Shown here: piece by piece, positions 38,191 to 47,509 of the stretch
How positions within the stretch are numbered: position 1 is the stretch's first letter
Layout: each line of letters begins with the position of its first letter
Assembly (NCBI RefSeq): GCF_900106665.1
Contig: NZ_FNNA01000002.1
Span: 372,001-436,000 of the forward strand
Reading direction: 5' to 3'
Length of the DNA stretch: 64,000 bases
Origin: Paracoccus sanguinis
Lineage (GTDB): Bacteria; Pseudomonadota; Alphaproteobacteria; Rhodobacterales; Rhodobacteraceae
The notes under the pieces: model-generated
The model's database searches: none
Told to the model about the DNA's origin: nothing
The model's input: the letters and a program-made list of their open reading frames with translations, nothing else
Program-made: the position numbers and the translations under genes

Positions 38191-39543
38191 TCAGGCCGCC
38201 GCGGCGGCGCGCTCGACCCGCGGGTAGAGCCGCGCCATCGCCAGCCCGCGGGTGGCGTTCAGGATCATCAGCGCCGCCCACAGCCCGTGGTTGCCCATCA
38301 GCGGCGGCAGCACCAGCAGCGCCACGACATAGACCGCCACCGACTGGATCATGGCGATCCGCATCTCGCGGGTGCGGGTGGCGCCGATGAAGATGCCGTC
38401 GAACATCCAGCTGGCGATGCCGATGGCCGGGGCGAGGATCAGCCACGGCAGGCTGTCGCGCGCCGCCGCCCGGACCTCGGGCGAGGTGGTCAGCAGGTCG
38501 ATGATCGCCCCGCCGCCCGCGGCGAAGACCAGCCCCATCGCCAGCGCCCCGCCGACGCCCCACTGCGAGGTCAGCACCGCCGCCCGCCGCACCCGGTCCG
38601 GCCGCCGCGCGCCCACCGCCTGCCCGACCAGCGATTCGGCGGCGAAGGCAAACCCGTCAAGGGCATAGGCGGTGATCTCGAGAAACTGCATCAGCACCTG
38701 GTTGGCGGCGAGCGTCACGTCGCCCTGCCCCGCGCCGAGGAAGACGAAGGTGGTGAAGCTCGCCTGCAACAGCACCGAGCGGATCATGATGTCGCCGTTG
38801 ACCGCCACCATCCGCCGCAGCACCTCCCCGGCCCACAGCCCGCCATGCGCCAGCCCCGCCCGGATCGCGCTGCGGGCGAGCCACGCCGCCAGCGCAAAGC
38901 CGCAGCTTTCCGCGATCAGCGTCGCCACCGCGACCCCCTGCACCCCCCAGCCGAGGCCAAGGACGAACACGAGGTCGAGCGTGATGTTGATCACGTTGAT
39001 CAGCATCTGCACGCCGAGAATCGCGCGGGTCCGCTCGACCGCGATCATCCAGCCGGTCAGCGCATACATCCCGATGGTGAAGGGTGCGCCCCAGACGCGG
39101 ATGGCGAGGTACTGCCGCGCCAGCGTCTCGACCTCGGCCGAGGCGGGGGCGAGGCGGAAGGCGCCGGCCACCAGCGGCGCCTGCGCGGCGATCAGCACCA
39201 GCCCGGCGACCAGCCCGATGCCCAGCGCACGGACCAGATGCGCGCCGCTTTCGCCCGCGTCGCCCGCCCCGTGGCTCTGCGCCACCAGCCCCGAGGTGCC
39301 CATCCGCAGGAAGCCGAACACCCAGTAGATCGAGGCGAGGATCACCGCCCCCACCCCCACCGCGCCGATCGGGGCGGCGGCGCCCATCTGCCCCACCACC
39401 CCGGTATCGACCGCGCCGAGCAGCGGGATGGTGGCGTTCGACAGCACGATCGGCCCGGCGATGGCCAGCACCCGGCGATGGGTCAGGGGCCGCTCGCCCC
39501 CGCCCGCCGCCGTCGCCGCGCCGTCCGGGCCGGGCGCGGCCAC
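38191..39543 (-). CDS. MATE family efflux transporter
   Basis: Cation-coupled multidrug exporter of about 450 residues and twelve hydrophobic helices, in two halves. It begins RRVLAIAGPIVLSNATIPLL and shows GAVGVGAVILASIYWVFGFL; the second half repeats the fold around ANQVLMQFLEITAYALDGFA, which is the DinF-like MATE type. The start is taken as GTG at 39543, 2 bp after the preceding thioesterase stop; the much longer open frame upstream is a shadow. Substrate unknown. Confidence 0.88.
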   Translation of the reverse strand: MAAPGPDGAATAAGGGERPLTHRRVLAIAGPIVLSNATIPLLGAVDTGVVGQMGAAAPIGAVGVGAVILASIYWVFGFLRMGTSGLVAQSHGAGDAGESGAHLVRALGIGLVAGLVLIAAQAPLVAGAFRLAPASAEVETLARQYLAIRVWGAPFTIGMYALTGWMIAVERTRAILGVQMLINVINITLDLVFVLGLGWGVQGVAVATLIAESCGFALAAWLARSAIRAGLAHGGLWAGEVLRRMVAVNGDIMIRSVLLQASFTTFVFLGAGQGDVTLAANQVLMQFLEITAYALDGFAFAAESLVGQAVGARRPDRVRRAAVLTSQWGVGGALAMGLVFAAGGGAIIDLLTTSPEVRAAARDSLPWLILAPAIGIASWMFDGIFIGATRTREMRIAMIQSVAVYVVALLVLPPLMGNHGLWAALMILNATRGLAMARLYPRVERAAAAA

Positions 39544-39545
39544 GC

Positions 39546-40049
39546 TCAGCCGCGCGGCATCAGGAAGTGGCCGGTCGCCTGCGCGAAGAGGCGCGCCCGG
39601 TTGTCCTGCCACGCCTCGACATGGACGCTCGCATAGCGCCGCCCCTGCCGGACCACGCGGGCGCGGGCATAGGCGTCGCGCGCCAGCCCCGAGCGCAGGT
39701 AGTCGACGCTGAAGTCGATGGTCTTGGGCAGCCGCGGCAGTGTCTCGGGGCGCTCGGGGTCGGGGGCGACGCGCCCGGCCTCGAGATCGCCCCACATCGC
39801 GGCCCAGGTCAGCTCGACGATGGCGGTCGTCTCGAGGAACGCGGCGGTGGCCCCGCCGTGCAGCGCCGGCAGCATCGGGTTGCCGATCAGCCGCTCGGCA
39901 AAGGGCAGCGTCGCGGTCAGCTCGTCCCCGCGGCGGTCGAAGCGGATGCCCAGCCACGCGGCATAGGGCATCCCGTTGACCAGCGCGCCCAGCGCCATGT
40001 CCCGGCGCGCCTTGAGCTGCGCCAGCGGCTCGTTGCGGTCCCCGGTCAT
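39546..40049 (-). CDS. PaaI-like hotdog thioesterase, first of pair by coordinate
   Basis: Predicted acyl-CoA thioesterase of 167 residues. LPALHGGATAAFLETTAIVE carries the HGG segment and active-site acid of PaaI-type hotdog enzymes, and TIDFSVDYLRSGLARDAYAR forms the strand that follows. ATG at 40049 overlaps the stop of the second thioesterase (ATGA). The two genes are paralogues in tandem and may form a heteromer. Substrates, perhaps phenylacetyl- or other aromatic/acyl-CoAs, are unknown. Confidence 0.85.
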   Translation of the reverse strand: MTGDRNEPLAQLKARRDMALGALVNGMPYAAWLGIRFDRRGDELTATLPFAERLIGNPMLPALHGGATAAFLETTAIVELTWAAMWGDLEAGRVAPDPERPETLPRLPKTIDFSVDYLRSGLARDAYARARVVRQGRRYASVHVEAWQDNRARLFAQATGHFLMPRG

Positions 40050-40495
40050 CGCTGCCACTCGACGGTGAAGCTGCCGGTGGCGGTGGCGACGGGGGGGCCG
40101 TCGGTGCCGTCATGGGCGACGGCGCGCACGAACGAGACCGCGCGCGCCATGTGGAAGCACTCGGCGCGGGTCCGCACCGCCTGCCCCGGCGCGGCCGAGC
40201 GCAGGTAGTCGATCCTGAGGTCGATGGTGGCGGTCGTGGCCGGGCGGTTCGGGTGGACCAGCACCGCGCCCCCGCAGCAGGTGTCCATCAGCGCCGAGAC
40301 CACGCCCCCGTGCAGCACGCCCGTGGCCGGGTCGCCGACGAACTCGGCCCGCCAGGGCATCTCGAGTTCGACCATCCCGGGACCGGCGTCGATCACCCGC
40401 ATCCCCAGCGCCTCGGCGTGGGGAACCACGTCAAGGAAGCGCTGCATCATCTCGCGCGGGTCGGCGGCACCGCCGCTGTCGGGCAAAAGCTCCAT
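40046..40495 (-). CDS. PaaI-like hotdog thioesterase, second of pair
   Basis: Predicted acyl-CoA thioesterase of 149 residues. TGVLHGGVVSALMDTCCGGA holds the HGG and catalytic Asp positions of the PaaI family, and ATIDLRIDYLRSAAPGQAVR matches its partner gene. It is first in a thioesterase-thioesterase-MATE operon, coupled by overlapping stop and start codons. Removing unwanted CoA thioesters, then exporting the free acids through the MATE protein, is one reading of the context; this is inference. Confidence 0.87.
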   Translation of the reverse strand: MELLPDSGGAADPREMMQRFLDVVPHAEALGMRVIDAGPGMVELEMPWRAEFVGDPATGVLHGGVVSALMDTCCGGAVLVHPNRPATTATIDLRIDYLRSAAPGQAVRTRAECFHMARAVSFVRAVAHDGTDGPPVATATGSFTVEWQR

Positions 40496-40675
40496 GTCCG
40501 CGGGTGTCCTCTCGTCCTGGGGCCGTGGGTCCTGCGATCAGTGCCCCGTCCCGGCGCCGCCCGCAAGCGGGGGCGGCACCGCGGCATGGGCTTGCGCCCG
40601 GCGCCGCATCAGCGGAAAGGTTGAGGTCGCGGGCCGGCCACGCTAGGCTCGCTCATCGGTCACGGGGACGCACGG

Positions 40676-41101
40676 ATGCACGACGAATCCTACATCAGTT
40701 TCAAGGATATGTGCGCCATGTTCGACGTCACCCCGCGGACGTTGCGCTATTACGAATACATCGAGCTGCTCAGCCCCCGCCGCGAGGGCCGGGCGCGCTG
40801 GTACGGCCCGCGCGAGATCGGGCGCATGAAGCTGATCATGCGCGGCCGCCGCTTCGGCTTCTCGCTCGAGGACATCCGCCAGTGGCTGCTGATCTATCAG
40901 CAGAAGGGCACCCGGGCGCAGTACGAGGTGTGGGTCGACCTGGCCACGCGGCAGCTCGACGCGATGGCGACCCAGCGCGACGAGATCGAGGCGGCGATGG
41001 CCGACCTCAGGACGCTTCGGGACGAGACGCAGCGTCTCATCGCCGGGCTGGACGACGAACCCGGGCGCGACGCGCCCGAGGCCGACCCGGACAAGGGCTG
41101 A
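40676..41101 (+). CDS. MerR family regulator A
   Basis: Regulator of 141 residues. The winged-helix N terminus is MCAMFDVTPRTLRYYEYIEL, followed by [20 protein letters not shown], then a coiled coil to about residue 125. It lacks the metal-binding Cys of MerR/CueR types and resembles the LiuR-like MerR proteins that control acyl-CoA and branched-chain degradation. It is 196 bp upstream of a paralogue and ahead of an acyl-CoA dehydrogenase, so fatty-acid control is likely. Confidence 0.86.
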   Translation: MHDESYISFKDMCAMFDVTPRTLRYYEYIELLSPRREGRARWYGPREIGRMKLIMRGRRFGFSLEDIRQWLLIYQQKGTRAQYEVWVDLATRQLDAMATQRDEIEAAMADLRTLRDETQRLIAGLDDEPGRDAPEADPDKG

Positions 41102-41297
41102 CAAAGCCCTGATCCGGCTTGTCTTTTGGCGGCCGGGACGACCCGCCCCGGACTCCGGCCCGGCCCGCCGCGGGGCCTCAGGCCGGGGCGCCGCGGGGGC
41201 CGGGGGTTGACGCAGCGTCCGCTCTAGGCCGACGGGGTCCGCGCCTATACGTCAGTCCGAGCGCAACGGGACCGGCATGGGGAGGATGGGGCCAGCG

Positions 41298-41717
41298 ATG
41301 CGGGACGACGATCTTCTGACCATCGGCCAGATGTGCGAGACGTTCGGCGTCACCCCGCGGACCCTGCGGTTCTACGAATCCCGGAAGCTCATCACGCCCC
41401 TGCGCCAAGGCCAGCTGCGGCTGTATTCGCGCCGCGAGCGCGGGCGGCTGACGCTGATCCTGCGCGGCCGCCGCTTCGGGTTTTCGCTCGACGAGATGGG
41501 GCGGCTGCTCGATCTCTACGAGCCCGCGGGGGACAACGCCGCCCAGCTGCGCGCGACGGTCGACATCGCCCGCCGGCGCCTGGCCGAGATCCGGCTGCAG
41601 CACGAAGAGCTGCTGGACATCATCGAAGACCTCGAGGCGCGGGTCCGCGCCACCGACGAGATGCTCGCCCGATCCGGCGCGCACTCATCCGATCAACCCG
41701 TCAAGGACGAGCCATGA
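41298..41717 (+). CDS. MerR family regulator B
   Basis: Regulator of 139 residues, a paralogue of the preceding gene. [20 protein letters not shown] and [20 protein letters not shown] align with its neighbour without gaps. Its stop overlaps the start of the acyl-CoA dehydrogenase gene (ATGA at 41714-41717), so it is translated together with its probable target. ATG at 41298 gives the family N terminus; an in-frame ATG at 41277 is the alternative. The ligand is likely an acyl-CoA, by family analogy. Confidence 0.86.
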   Translation: MRDDDLLTIGQMCETFGVTPRTLRFYESRKLITPLRQGQLRLYSRRERGRLTLILRGRRFGFSLDEMGRLLDLYEPAGDNAAQLRATVDIARRRLAEIRLQHEELLDIIEDLEARVRATDEMLARSGAHSSDQPVKDEP

Positions 41718-43489
41718 CCATTTACAACGCCCCCACCCGCGACATGGACTTCCTGCTGCATGACGTGCTGCAGGTCTCCGGCGCCGATCTGCCCGGCTAT
41801 GCCGAGCTGGACCGCGACTTCACCAGCGCCATCCTCGAAGCGGCGGGGCAGCTGGCCACCGACATGCTCGCGCCGCTGAACCTGCCGGGCGACCAGCAGG
41901 GCTGCAAGCTCGAGAACGGCGTCGTGCGCACCCCCGAGGGCTACAAGGCGGCCTTCGAGGCGGTGAAGGAAGGCGGCTGGACCGGGCTCGACTGCGACCC
42001 CGCGTATGGCGGCCAGGGGATGCCCTACGTCATGGGCGTGGCGGCGGGCGAGATCTTCGTCTCGGCCAACATGGCCTTCAACATGTACCAGGGCCTGACC
42101 CACGGCGCCTATTCGGCGATCCACGCCCACGGCACCGAGGACCAGAAGCAGACCTACCTGCCCAAGATGGTGTCGTGCGAGTGGACCGGCACCATGAACC
42201 TGACCGAGCCGCATTGCGGCACCGACCTCGGGCTGCTGCGCACCAAGGCCGAGCCGCAGGACGACGGCAGCTACCTGATCACCGGGCAGAAGATCTTCAT
42301 CTCGGCCGGCGACCATGACCTGAGCGAGAACGTCATCCACCTCGTGCTCGCCAAGGCGCCGGGCGGCGGCGAGGGCACCAAGGGCATCTCGCTCTTCATC
42401 GTGCCGAAGTTCCTGGTGAACGAGGACGGCTCGCTGGGCGAGCGCAACGGCGTCTCGGTCGGCGCGCTCGAGCACAAGATGGGCATCCACAGCAACGCCA
42501 CCTGCGTGATGAACTACGACTCGGCCAAGGGCTGGCTGCTCGGCGACCTGCACAAGGGGATGCGGGCGATGTTCACGATGATGAACGAAGCCCGCGTCGG
42601 CGTCGGCCTGCAGGGCTACGCGGTGGCCGAGGCCGCCTATCAGAACGCCGTCGCCTACGCGAAGGACCGGCTGCAGGGCCGCGCCGTGACCGGCGCCGAG
42701 AATCCCTCGGGCCCGGCCGACCCGCTGATCGTGCACCCCGACATCCGCCGTGCGCTGATGGACCAGAAGTCCTTCCTCGAAGGCGCCCGCGCGCTGACCT
42801 TCTGGGGCGCGAACCTGATCGACCGCGGCCACAACGGCGATGCGGCGGCCGAGGGGCTCGTGTCGCTCTTGACCCCGGTCATCAAGGGCTTCCTGACCGA
42901 CAAGGGCTTCGACAGCGCCGTGCAGGCCCAGCAGGTCTATGGCGGCCACGGCTACATCGAAGAGCACGGGATGTCGCAGTTCGTCCGCGATGCCCGGATC
43001 ACCATGATCTACGAAGGCGCGAACGGGGTGCAGGCGCTCGACCTCGTCGGCCGCAAGCTGGCGCAGGACGGCGGCAAGCACGTCATGGCGTTTTTCGAGG
43101 AGCTCAAGGGCTTCATCAAGGCGAACGAGGGTGACGCGACCCTGAAGGCCGACTTCCTCGACCCGCTCAAGGCGGCGTCGAAGGACCTGCAGGCGGCGGC
43201 GATGTTCTTCATGCAGAACGGGATGAAGAACCCCAACCACGCGCTGGCGGGCTCGTACGACTTCATGCACCTCTTCGGCCACACGGTGCTGGGCTACATG
43301 TGGGCGCGGATGGCGGTCGCGGCGCAGAAGGCGTTGACCGAGGGGACCGGCGACGCCGACTTCCTGAACACCAAGCTCGCCACCGGCCGCTACTACATGA
43401 AGCGGCAGCTGCCGATGACCGCGACCCACCTCGCGCGGATCGAGACCGGCGCCGACCCGGTCATGGCGCTGACGGCGGACCAGTTCTGA
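41714..43489 (+). CDS. Acyl-CoA dehydrogenase with C-terminal extension
   Basis: FAD enzyme of 591 residues that makes the 2,3-double bond of acyl-CoAs and passes electrons to ETF. The segment [20 protein letters not shown] near residue 160 and the catalytic-Glu region [20 protein letters not shown] near residue 435 are typical. A C-terminal domain of about 130 residues follows, as in FadE-like and DmdC (methylmercaptopropionyl-CoA) enzymes. With fadA and fadB downstream, general fatty-acid oxidation is the more likely role; DmdC activity cannot be excluded. Confidence 0.88.
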   Translation: MTIYNAPTRDMDFLLHDVLQVSGADLPGYAELDRDFTSAILEAAGQLATDMLAPLNLPGDQQGCKLENGVVRTPEGYKAAFEAVKEGGWTGLDCDPAYGGQGMPYVMGVAAGEIFVSANMAFNMYQGLTHGAYSAIHAHGTEDQKQTYLPKMVSCEWTGTMNLTEPHCGTDLGLLRTKAEPQDDGSYLITGQKIFISAGDHDLSENVIHLVLAKAPGGGEGTKGISLFIVPKFLVNEDGSLGERNGVSVGALEHKMGIHSNATCVMNYDSAKGWLLGDLHKGMRAMFTMMNEARVGVGLQGYAVAEAAYQNAVAYAKDRLQGRAVTGAENPSGPADPLIVHPDIRRALMDQKSFLEGARALTFWGANLIDRGHNGDAAAEGLVSLLTPVIKGFLTDKGFDSAVQAQQVYGGHGYIEEHGMSQFVRDARITMIYEGANGVQALDLVGRKLAQDGGKHVMAFFEELKGFIKANEGDATLKADFLDPLKAASKDLQAAAMFFMQNGMKNPNHALAGSYDFMHLFGHTVLGYMWARMAVAAQKALTEGTGDADFLNTKLATGRYYMKRQLPMTATHLARIETGADPVMALTADQF

Positions 43490-43542
43490 TGCGCCAGCGG
43501 CGCGCCCTGCCCGGCGCGCCGCGCCTGCCCCGCCGGCCGGAT

Positions 43543-43564
43543 GCCTCCGGCGGAGATATTCGGG
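43543..43564 (+). repeat. Dispersed intergenic repeat, forward copy
   Basis: GCCTCCGGCGGAG then ATATTCGGG, 54 bp after the acyl-CoA dehydrogenase stop. It is followed at once by a terminator-like hairpin, as at 47319. Confidence 0.65.
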
Positions 43565-43576
43565 CAGGACAGACCC

Positions 43577-43600
43577 CCGCCGTGCGGCAAGGCACGGCGG
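43577..43600 (+). terminator. Hairpin after the acyl-CoA dehydrogenase gene
   Basis: CCGCCGTGC (43577-43585) pairs perfectly with GCACGGCGG (43592-43600) around a 6-nt loop. There is no T-run, so termination strength is uncertain. Confidence 0.5.
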
Positions 43601-43758
43601 CCCCGTTGCGCCTGCGGCCGGTTGCGGCCCCCGGCCCCGCGCGGCCATCGGCATCAGTGGCGGGACCGGGGGCTTTCTCCCTTGGCGGTCATCGGCTTCC
43701 CAGCCTGTACCGCCACGTCAGGCTCGCAGCGAGAGGTTGAGATCGGGTTAACTCGCCC
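43601..43758. other. Spacer inside the fad region
   Basis: No gene, promoter or repeat was recognised in this part of the 391-bp gap between the acyl-CoA dehydrogenase and fadA genes. Confidence 0.4.
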
Positions 43759-43822
43759 CATTCTCTCTTGCAGAAATATCCCGCGGGGGTCCGGGGGCGC
43801 GAAGCCCCCGGTCCGGCCGACC
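43759..43822 (-). repeat. Dispersed intergenic repeat, reverse copy with hairpin
   Basis: TTCTCTCTTGCAG, AAATATCCCGCGGGGG and TCCGGGGGC are followed by GCGAAGCCCCCGGTCCGGCC. This is nearly identical to the copy at 5654 and, without the left end, to 47463. The GGGGGC/GCCCCC arms form a hairpin. Confidence 0.7.
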
Positions 43823-43880
43823 CCACCGATCCGACGCGCCGGCCACCCGCGCGCATTCCAGGAGGACCCCAGGAGGACTC

Positions 43881-45092
43881 ATGACCGAAGCCTATATCTT
43901 TGACGCCGCCCGCACCCCGCGCGGCAAGGGCCGCCCCGACGGCAGCCTGCACGAAGTCACCTCGCTGGCGCTCTCGGCGCGCCTTCTCGACGCCGTCAAG
44001 GAACGCAACGGCCTCGAGGGCCATGCCGTCGAGGACGTGATCTGGGGCAACGTCACCCAGGTGATGGAACAGGGCGGCTGCCTCGCCCGCTCGGCCGTGC
44101 TGCTGTCGGACCTCGACGAGTCGATCCCCGGCCTGTCGATCAACCGCTTCTGCGCGAGCGGCATGGAGGCGGTGAACCTCGCCGCCAACCAGGTCAAGGC
44201 GGGCGCGGGCCAGGCCTACATCGCCGGCGGCGTCGAGATGATGGGCCGCGTCGCCATGGGCTCGGACGGGGCCGCGATCGCGGTCGACCCGAGCCTCGCG
44301 ATGAAGACCTATTTCGTCCCGCAGGGCATCTCGGCCGACATCATCGCCACCGAATACGGCTTCACCCGCGAGGAGGCCGACGCGCTGGCCGTCGAATCCC
44401 AGCGCCGCGCCGCCGAGGCCTGGGCCGAGGGCCGGTTCGCCAAGTCCATCGTGCCGGTCAAGGACCAGAACGGCCTGACCATCCTCGACCGCGACGAATA
44501 CATGCGCCCCGGCACCACGGTCGAGGACCTCGCCAAGCTCAAGCCCAGCTTCAAGGACATGGGCGAGGTGATGCCGGGCTTCGACAAGGTGGCGATGCTG
44601 AAATACCCGCATCTCGACCACATCAACCACATCCATCACGCGGGCAACTCGTCGGGGATCGTGGACGGCGCCGCCGCCGTGCTGATCGGCTCGAAGGAAT
44701 GGGGCGAGGCGATGGGCCTCAAGCCCCGCGCCCGCATCCGCGCCACCGCCAAGATCGGCACCGACCCGACGATCATGCTGACCGGCCCGGTGCCGGTGAC
44801 CGAAAAGATCCTCAAGGACTCGGGCATGTCGATCGGCGACATCGACCTCTTCGAGGTCAACGAGGCCTTCGCCGCGGTCGTCCTGCGCTTCATGCAGGCG
44901 TTCCAGGTGTCGCCCGACAAGGTGAACGTGAACGGCGGCGCGATGGCGCTGGGTCACCCGCTGGGCGCCACCGGCGCGATCATCATCGGCACGCTGCTCG
45001 ATGAGCTCGAGCGCCGCGATCTCTCGACCGGCCTCGCCACCCTTTGCATCGCGTCCGGCATGGGCGCGGCCACCATCATCGAGCGGGTGTGA
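43881..45092 (+). CDS. fadA: Acetyl-CoA C-acyltransferase (3-ketoacyl-CoA thiolase)
   Basis: Thiolase of 403 residues that cleaves 3-ketoacyl-CoA to acetyl-CoA in the last beta-oxidation step. The acyl-enzyme nucleophile is Cys91 (NRFCASGMEA), with His359 (ALGHPLGATGA) and Cys389 (LCIASGMGA) as the activating pair. A doubled GGAGGAC ribosome-site sequence precedes the ATG at 43881. It ends 4 bp before fadB, so the two subunits of the fatty-acid oxidation complex are made together. Confidence 0.95.
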   Translation: MTEAYIFDAARTPRGKGRPDGSLHEVTSLALSARLLDAVKERNGLEGHAVEDVIWGNVTQVMEQGGCLARSAVLLSDLDESIPGLSINRFCASGMEAVNLAANQVKAGAGQAYIAGGVEMMGRVAMGSDGAAIAVDPSLAMKTYFVPQGISADIIATEYGFTREEADALAVESQRRAAEAWAEGRFAKSIVPVKDQNGLTILDRDEYMRPGTTVEDLAKLKPSFKDMGEVMPGFDKVAMLKYPHLDHINHIHHAGNSSGIVDGAAAVLIGSKEWGEAMGLKPRARIRATAKIGTDPTIMLTGPVPVTEKILKDSGMSIGDIDLFEVNEAFAAVVLRFMQAFQVSPDKVNVNGGAMALGHPLGATGAIIIGTLLDELERRDLSTGLATLCIASGMGAATIIERV

Positions 45093-45096
45093 CACC

Positions 45097-47286
45097 ATGA
45101 CCGATTTCACCATGAAGACCGACGCCGACGGCGTCGCCATCATCACCTGGGACGTGCCCGGCAAGTCGATGAACGTCCTCAGCGAGGCGGGCATCCGCGA
45201 GCTCGACGGGCTGGTCGACCAGGCGCTGGCCGACGACGCCGTCAAGGGCGTCGTCATCACCTCGGGCAAGCCCGACTTCGCGGCCGGGATGGACCTCAAC
45301 GTCATCGGCGCGATGAAGGACGCCGGCGGCGCCCAGGCGGTGTTCGACCTCGTGATGCAGCTGCACGCCGTGCTGCGGAAGATCGAGCGCGCGGGCATGG
45401 ACCCCAAGACGCTCAAGGGTGGCAAGCCGATCGCCGCCGCCCTGCCCGGCACCGCGCTGGGGATCGGGCTTGAGCTGCCGCTCTCGACCCACCGCATCTT
45501 CGCGGCCGACAACCCCAAGGCCAAGATCGGCCTGCCCGAGATCATGGTCGGCATCTTCCCCGGCGCCGGCGGCACCACGCGCCTTGTGCGCAAGCTCGGC
45601 GCCATGCAGGCCGCGCCGCTGCTGCTGGAAGGCAAGCTGAACGACCCGGCCAAGGCCAAGGCCGCCGGGATCATCGACGAGGTAGTGGCCGACCCGGTCG
45701 CCGCGGCGAAGGAGTGGGTGCTCAAGGCCACCGACGCCGACATCGTCAAGCCGTGGGACGCCAAGGGCTACAAGATGCCCGGCGGCACCCCCTATCACCC
45801 GGCGGGCTTCATGACCTTCGTCGGTGCCTCGGCGATGGTGCACGGCAAGACCCTGGGCGTCTATCCGGCCGCCAAGGCGCTGCTCTCGGCGGTCTACGAG
45901 GGCGCGCAGGTCCCGTTCGACACCGCGCTCAAGATCGAGGCGCGCTGGTTTACCAACGTGCTGATGAACCCCTCGTCGGGGAACATGATCCGCTCGCTCT
46001 TCATCAACAAGGAAGCGCTCGAGAAGGGCGCGAACCGTCCTGACGTCCCGGACGAGAAGGTGAAAAAGGTCGGCATCCTCGGCGCCGGCATGATGGGCGC
46101 GGGCATCGCCTATGTCTCGGCCATGGCCGGGATCGAGGTCGTCCTGATCGACGCCAAGCAGGAGGCCGCCGACAAGGGCAAGGCCTACTCGACCGGCCTC
46201 CTCGACAAGGCGATCAGCCGCAAGAAGTCGACCGAGGAGAAGAAGGCCGAGGTGCTGGGCCGGATCACCGCGACGACCGACTATGCCGCGCTCGAGGGAT
46301 GCGACCTGATCGTGGAGGCGGTGTTCGAGGACGTCGGCGTCAAGGCCGACGTCACCAAGAAGGCCGAGGCGGTGATCCCGCAGACCGCGATCTTCGCCAC
46401 CAACACCTCGACCCTGCCGATCGGCGAGCTGGCCAAGGCCAGCACCCGCCCCGAGCAGTTCATCGGCATCCACTTCTTCTCGCCGGTGGACAAGATGATG
46501 CTGGTCGAGATCATCAAGGGCGCCCAGACCGGGCCGCGCGCGGTGGCCAAGGCGCTCGACTTCGTGCGCCAGATCCGCAAGACCCCGATCGTGGTCAACG
46601 ACGCGCGGTTCTTCTACGCCAACCGCTGCATCATCCCCTACATCAACGAGGGCATCCGCATGGTCGGCGAGGGGGTGAACCCGACGCTGATCGAGAATGC
46701 CGCCAAGATGATGGGGATGCCGCTCGGCCCGCTGCAGCTCGTCGACGAAACGTCTATCGACCTCGGGGTGAAGATCGCCAAGGCGACCCGCGCGGCGATG
46801 GGCGACGCCTATCCCGACGACGCCGTGGACGAGGTGATCTTCGCCATGGCCGACAAGGGCCGCATGGGCAAGAAGGCCAACGCCGGCTTCTACGCCTATG
46901 ACGAGGCCGGCAAGCGCCAGGGCCTGTGGGACGAGCTGGGCCAGCAGTGGCCGCAGTCGGACGACCAGCCCGAGCTGACCGAGGTCCAGCACCGGCTGAT
47001 GTTCGCGCAGGCGCTCGAGGCGGTCCGCGCGCTCGAGGCGGGCGTGCTCGAGGACATCCGCGAGGGCGACGTCGGCGCCATCCTGGGCTGGGGCTTCGCG
47101 CCGTGGTCGGGCGGGCCGTTCGGCTGGCTGGACATGCTGGGCGCCGAGCGGGCGGCCGCGATTGCCGACCAGCTGACCGAGGCGCATGGCGAGCGCTTCG
47201 CCACCCCGCCGCTGCTGCGCGAGATGGCCAAAAAGGGCGAGACCTTCTACGGCCGCTTCGGACCCAAGGCCAAGGCCGCGGCCTGA
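45097..47286 (+). CDS. fadB: Fatty-acid oxidation complex, hydratase/3-hydroxyacyl-CoA dehydrogenase
   Basis: Bifunctional enzyme of 729 residues. The enoyl-CoA hydratase domain fills about residues 1-190, with the oxyanion segment FAAGMDLNVIG and the catalytic-Glu segment GLPEIMVGIFPGAGGTTR. The dehydrogenase domain begins with the NAD motif VGILGAGMMGAGIAYVSA at residue 324, and its catalytic His is His459 (IGIHFFSPVDKM). A second C-terminal dehydrogenase segment follows. It partners FadA, encoded 4 bp upstream. A hairpin terminator follows at 47351. Confidence 0.95.
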   Translation: MTDFTMKTDADGVAIITWDVPGKSMNVLSEAGIRELDGLVDQALADDAVKGVVITSGKPDFAAGMDLNVIGAMKDAGGAQAVFDLVMQLHAVLRKIERAGMDPKTLKGGKPIAAALPGTALGIGLELPLSTHRIFAADNPKAKIGLPEIMVGIFPGAGGTTRLVRKLGAMQAAPLLLEGKLNDPAKAKAAGIIDEVVADPVAAAKEWVLKATDADIVKPWDAKGYKMPGGTPYHPAGFMTFVGASAMVHGKTLGVYPAAKALLSAVYEGAQVPFDTALKIEARWFTNVLMNPSSGNMIRSLFINKEALEKGANRPDVPDEKVKKVGILGAGMMGAGIAYVSAMAGIEVVLIDAKQEAADKGKAYSTGLLDKAISRKKSTEEKKAEVLGRITATTDYAALEGCDLIVEAVFEDVGVKADVTKKAEAVIPQTAIFATNTSTLPIGELAKASTRPEQFIGIHFFSPVDKMMLVEIIKGAQTGPRAVAKALDFVRQIRKTPIVVNDARFFYANRCIIPYINEGIRMVGEGVNPTLIENAAKMMGMPLGPLQLVDETSIDLGVKIAKATRAAMGDAYPDDAVDEVIFAMADKGRMGKKANAGFYAYDEAGKRQGLWDELGQQWPQSDDQPELTEVQHRLMFAQALEAVRALEAGVLEDIREGDVGAILGWGFAPWSGGPFGWLDMLGAERAAAIADQLTEAHGERFATPPLLREMAKKGETFYGRFGPKAKAAA

Positions 47287-47318
47287 GCCGCGGAAGGCCG
47301 GGCGCGACCGCCCGGCCT

Positions 47319-47349
47319 GCCTCCGGCGGGGATATTTTGACAAGAGAGA
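47319..47349 (+). repeat. Dispersed intergenic repeat, forward copy
   Basis: GCCTCCGGCGGGG, ATATTTTGACAAGAGAGAA. The right end is the reverse complement of the left end of the copies at 5654 and 43759, which shows they are one family in two orientations. Confidence 0.75.
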
Positions 47350-47350
47350 A

Positions 47351-47379
47351 CACCGCCGCGAGGGCCCCTCGCGGCGGTG
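47351..47379 (+). terminator. Strong hairpin after fadB
   Basis: CACCGCCGCGAGG (47351-47363) pairs perfectly with CCTCGCGGCGGTG (47367-47379) around a 3-nt loop. There is no long T-run. Confidence 0.65.
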
Positions 47380-47462
47380 TCGTCATTTCGGCTCGATGAG
47401 TTCGCGGCTTGTTGCGGCGCCCGAAGCGTCCCGCGGAGCAACTCCCCCTCGGGCTGGACCCA

Positions 47463-47502
47463 ACTATCCCGCGGGGGTCCGGGGGCGCGAAGCCCCCGGT
47501 GG
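47463..47502 (-). repeat. Dispersed intergenic repeat, truncated reverse copy
   Basis: ACTATCCCGCGGGGG, TCCGGGGGC, GCGAAGCCCCCGGTG. It is identical to 43759-43822 through the hairpin but lacks the CTCTCTTG left end. It lies just past the PfkB kinase stop and may end that transcript. Confidence 0.65.
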
Positions 47503-47509
47503 CGCGGCG

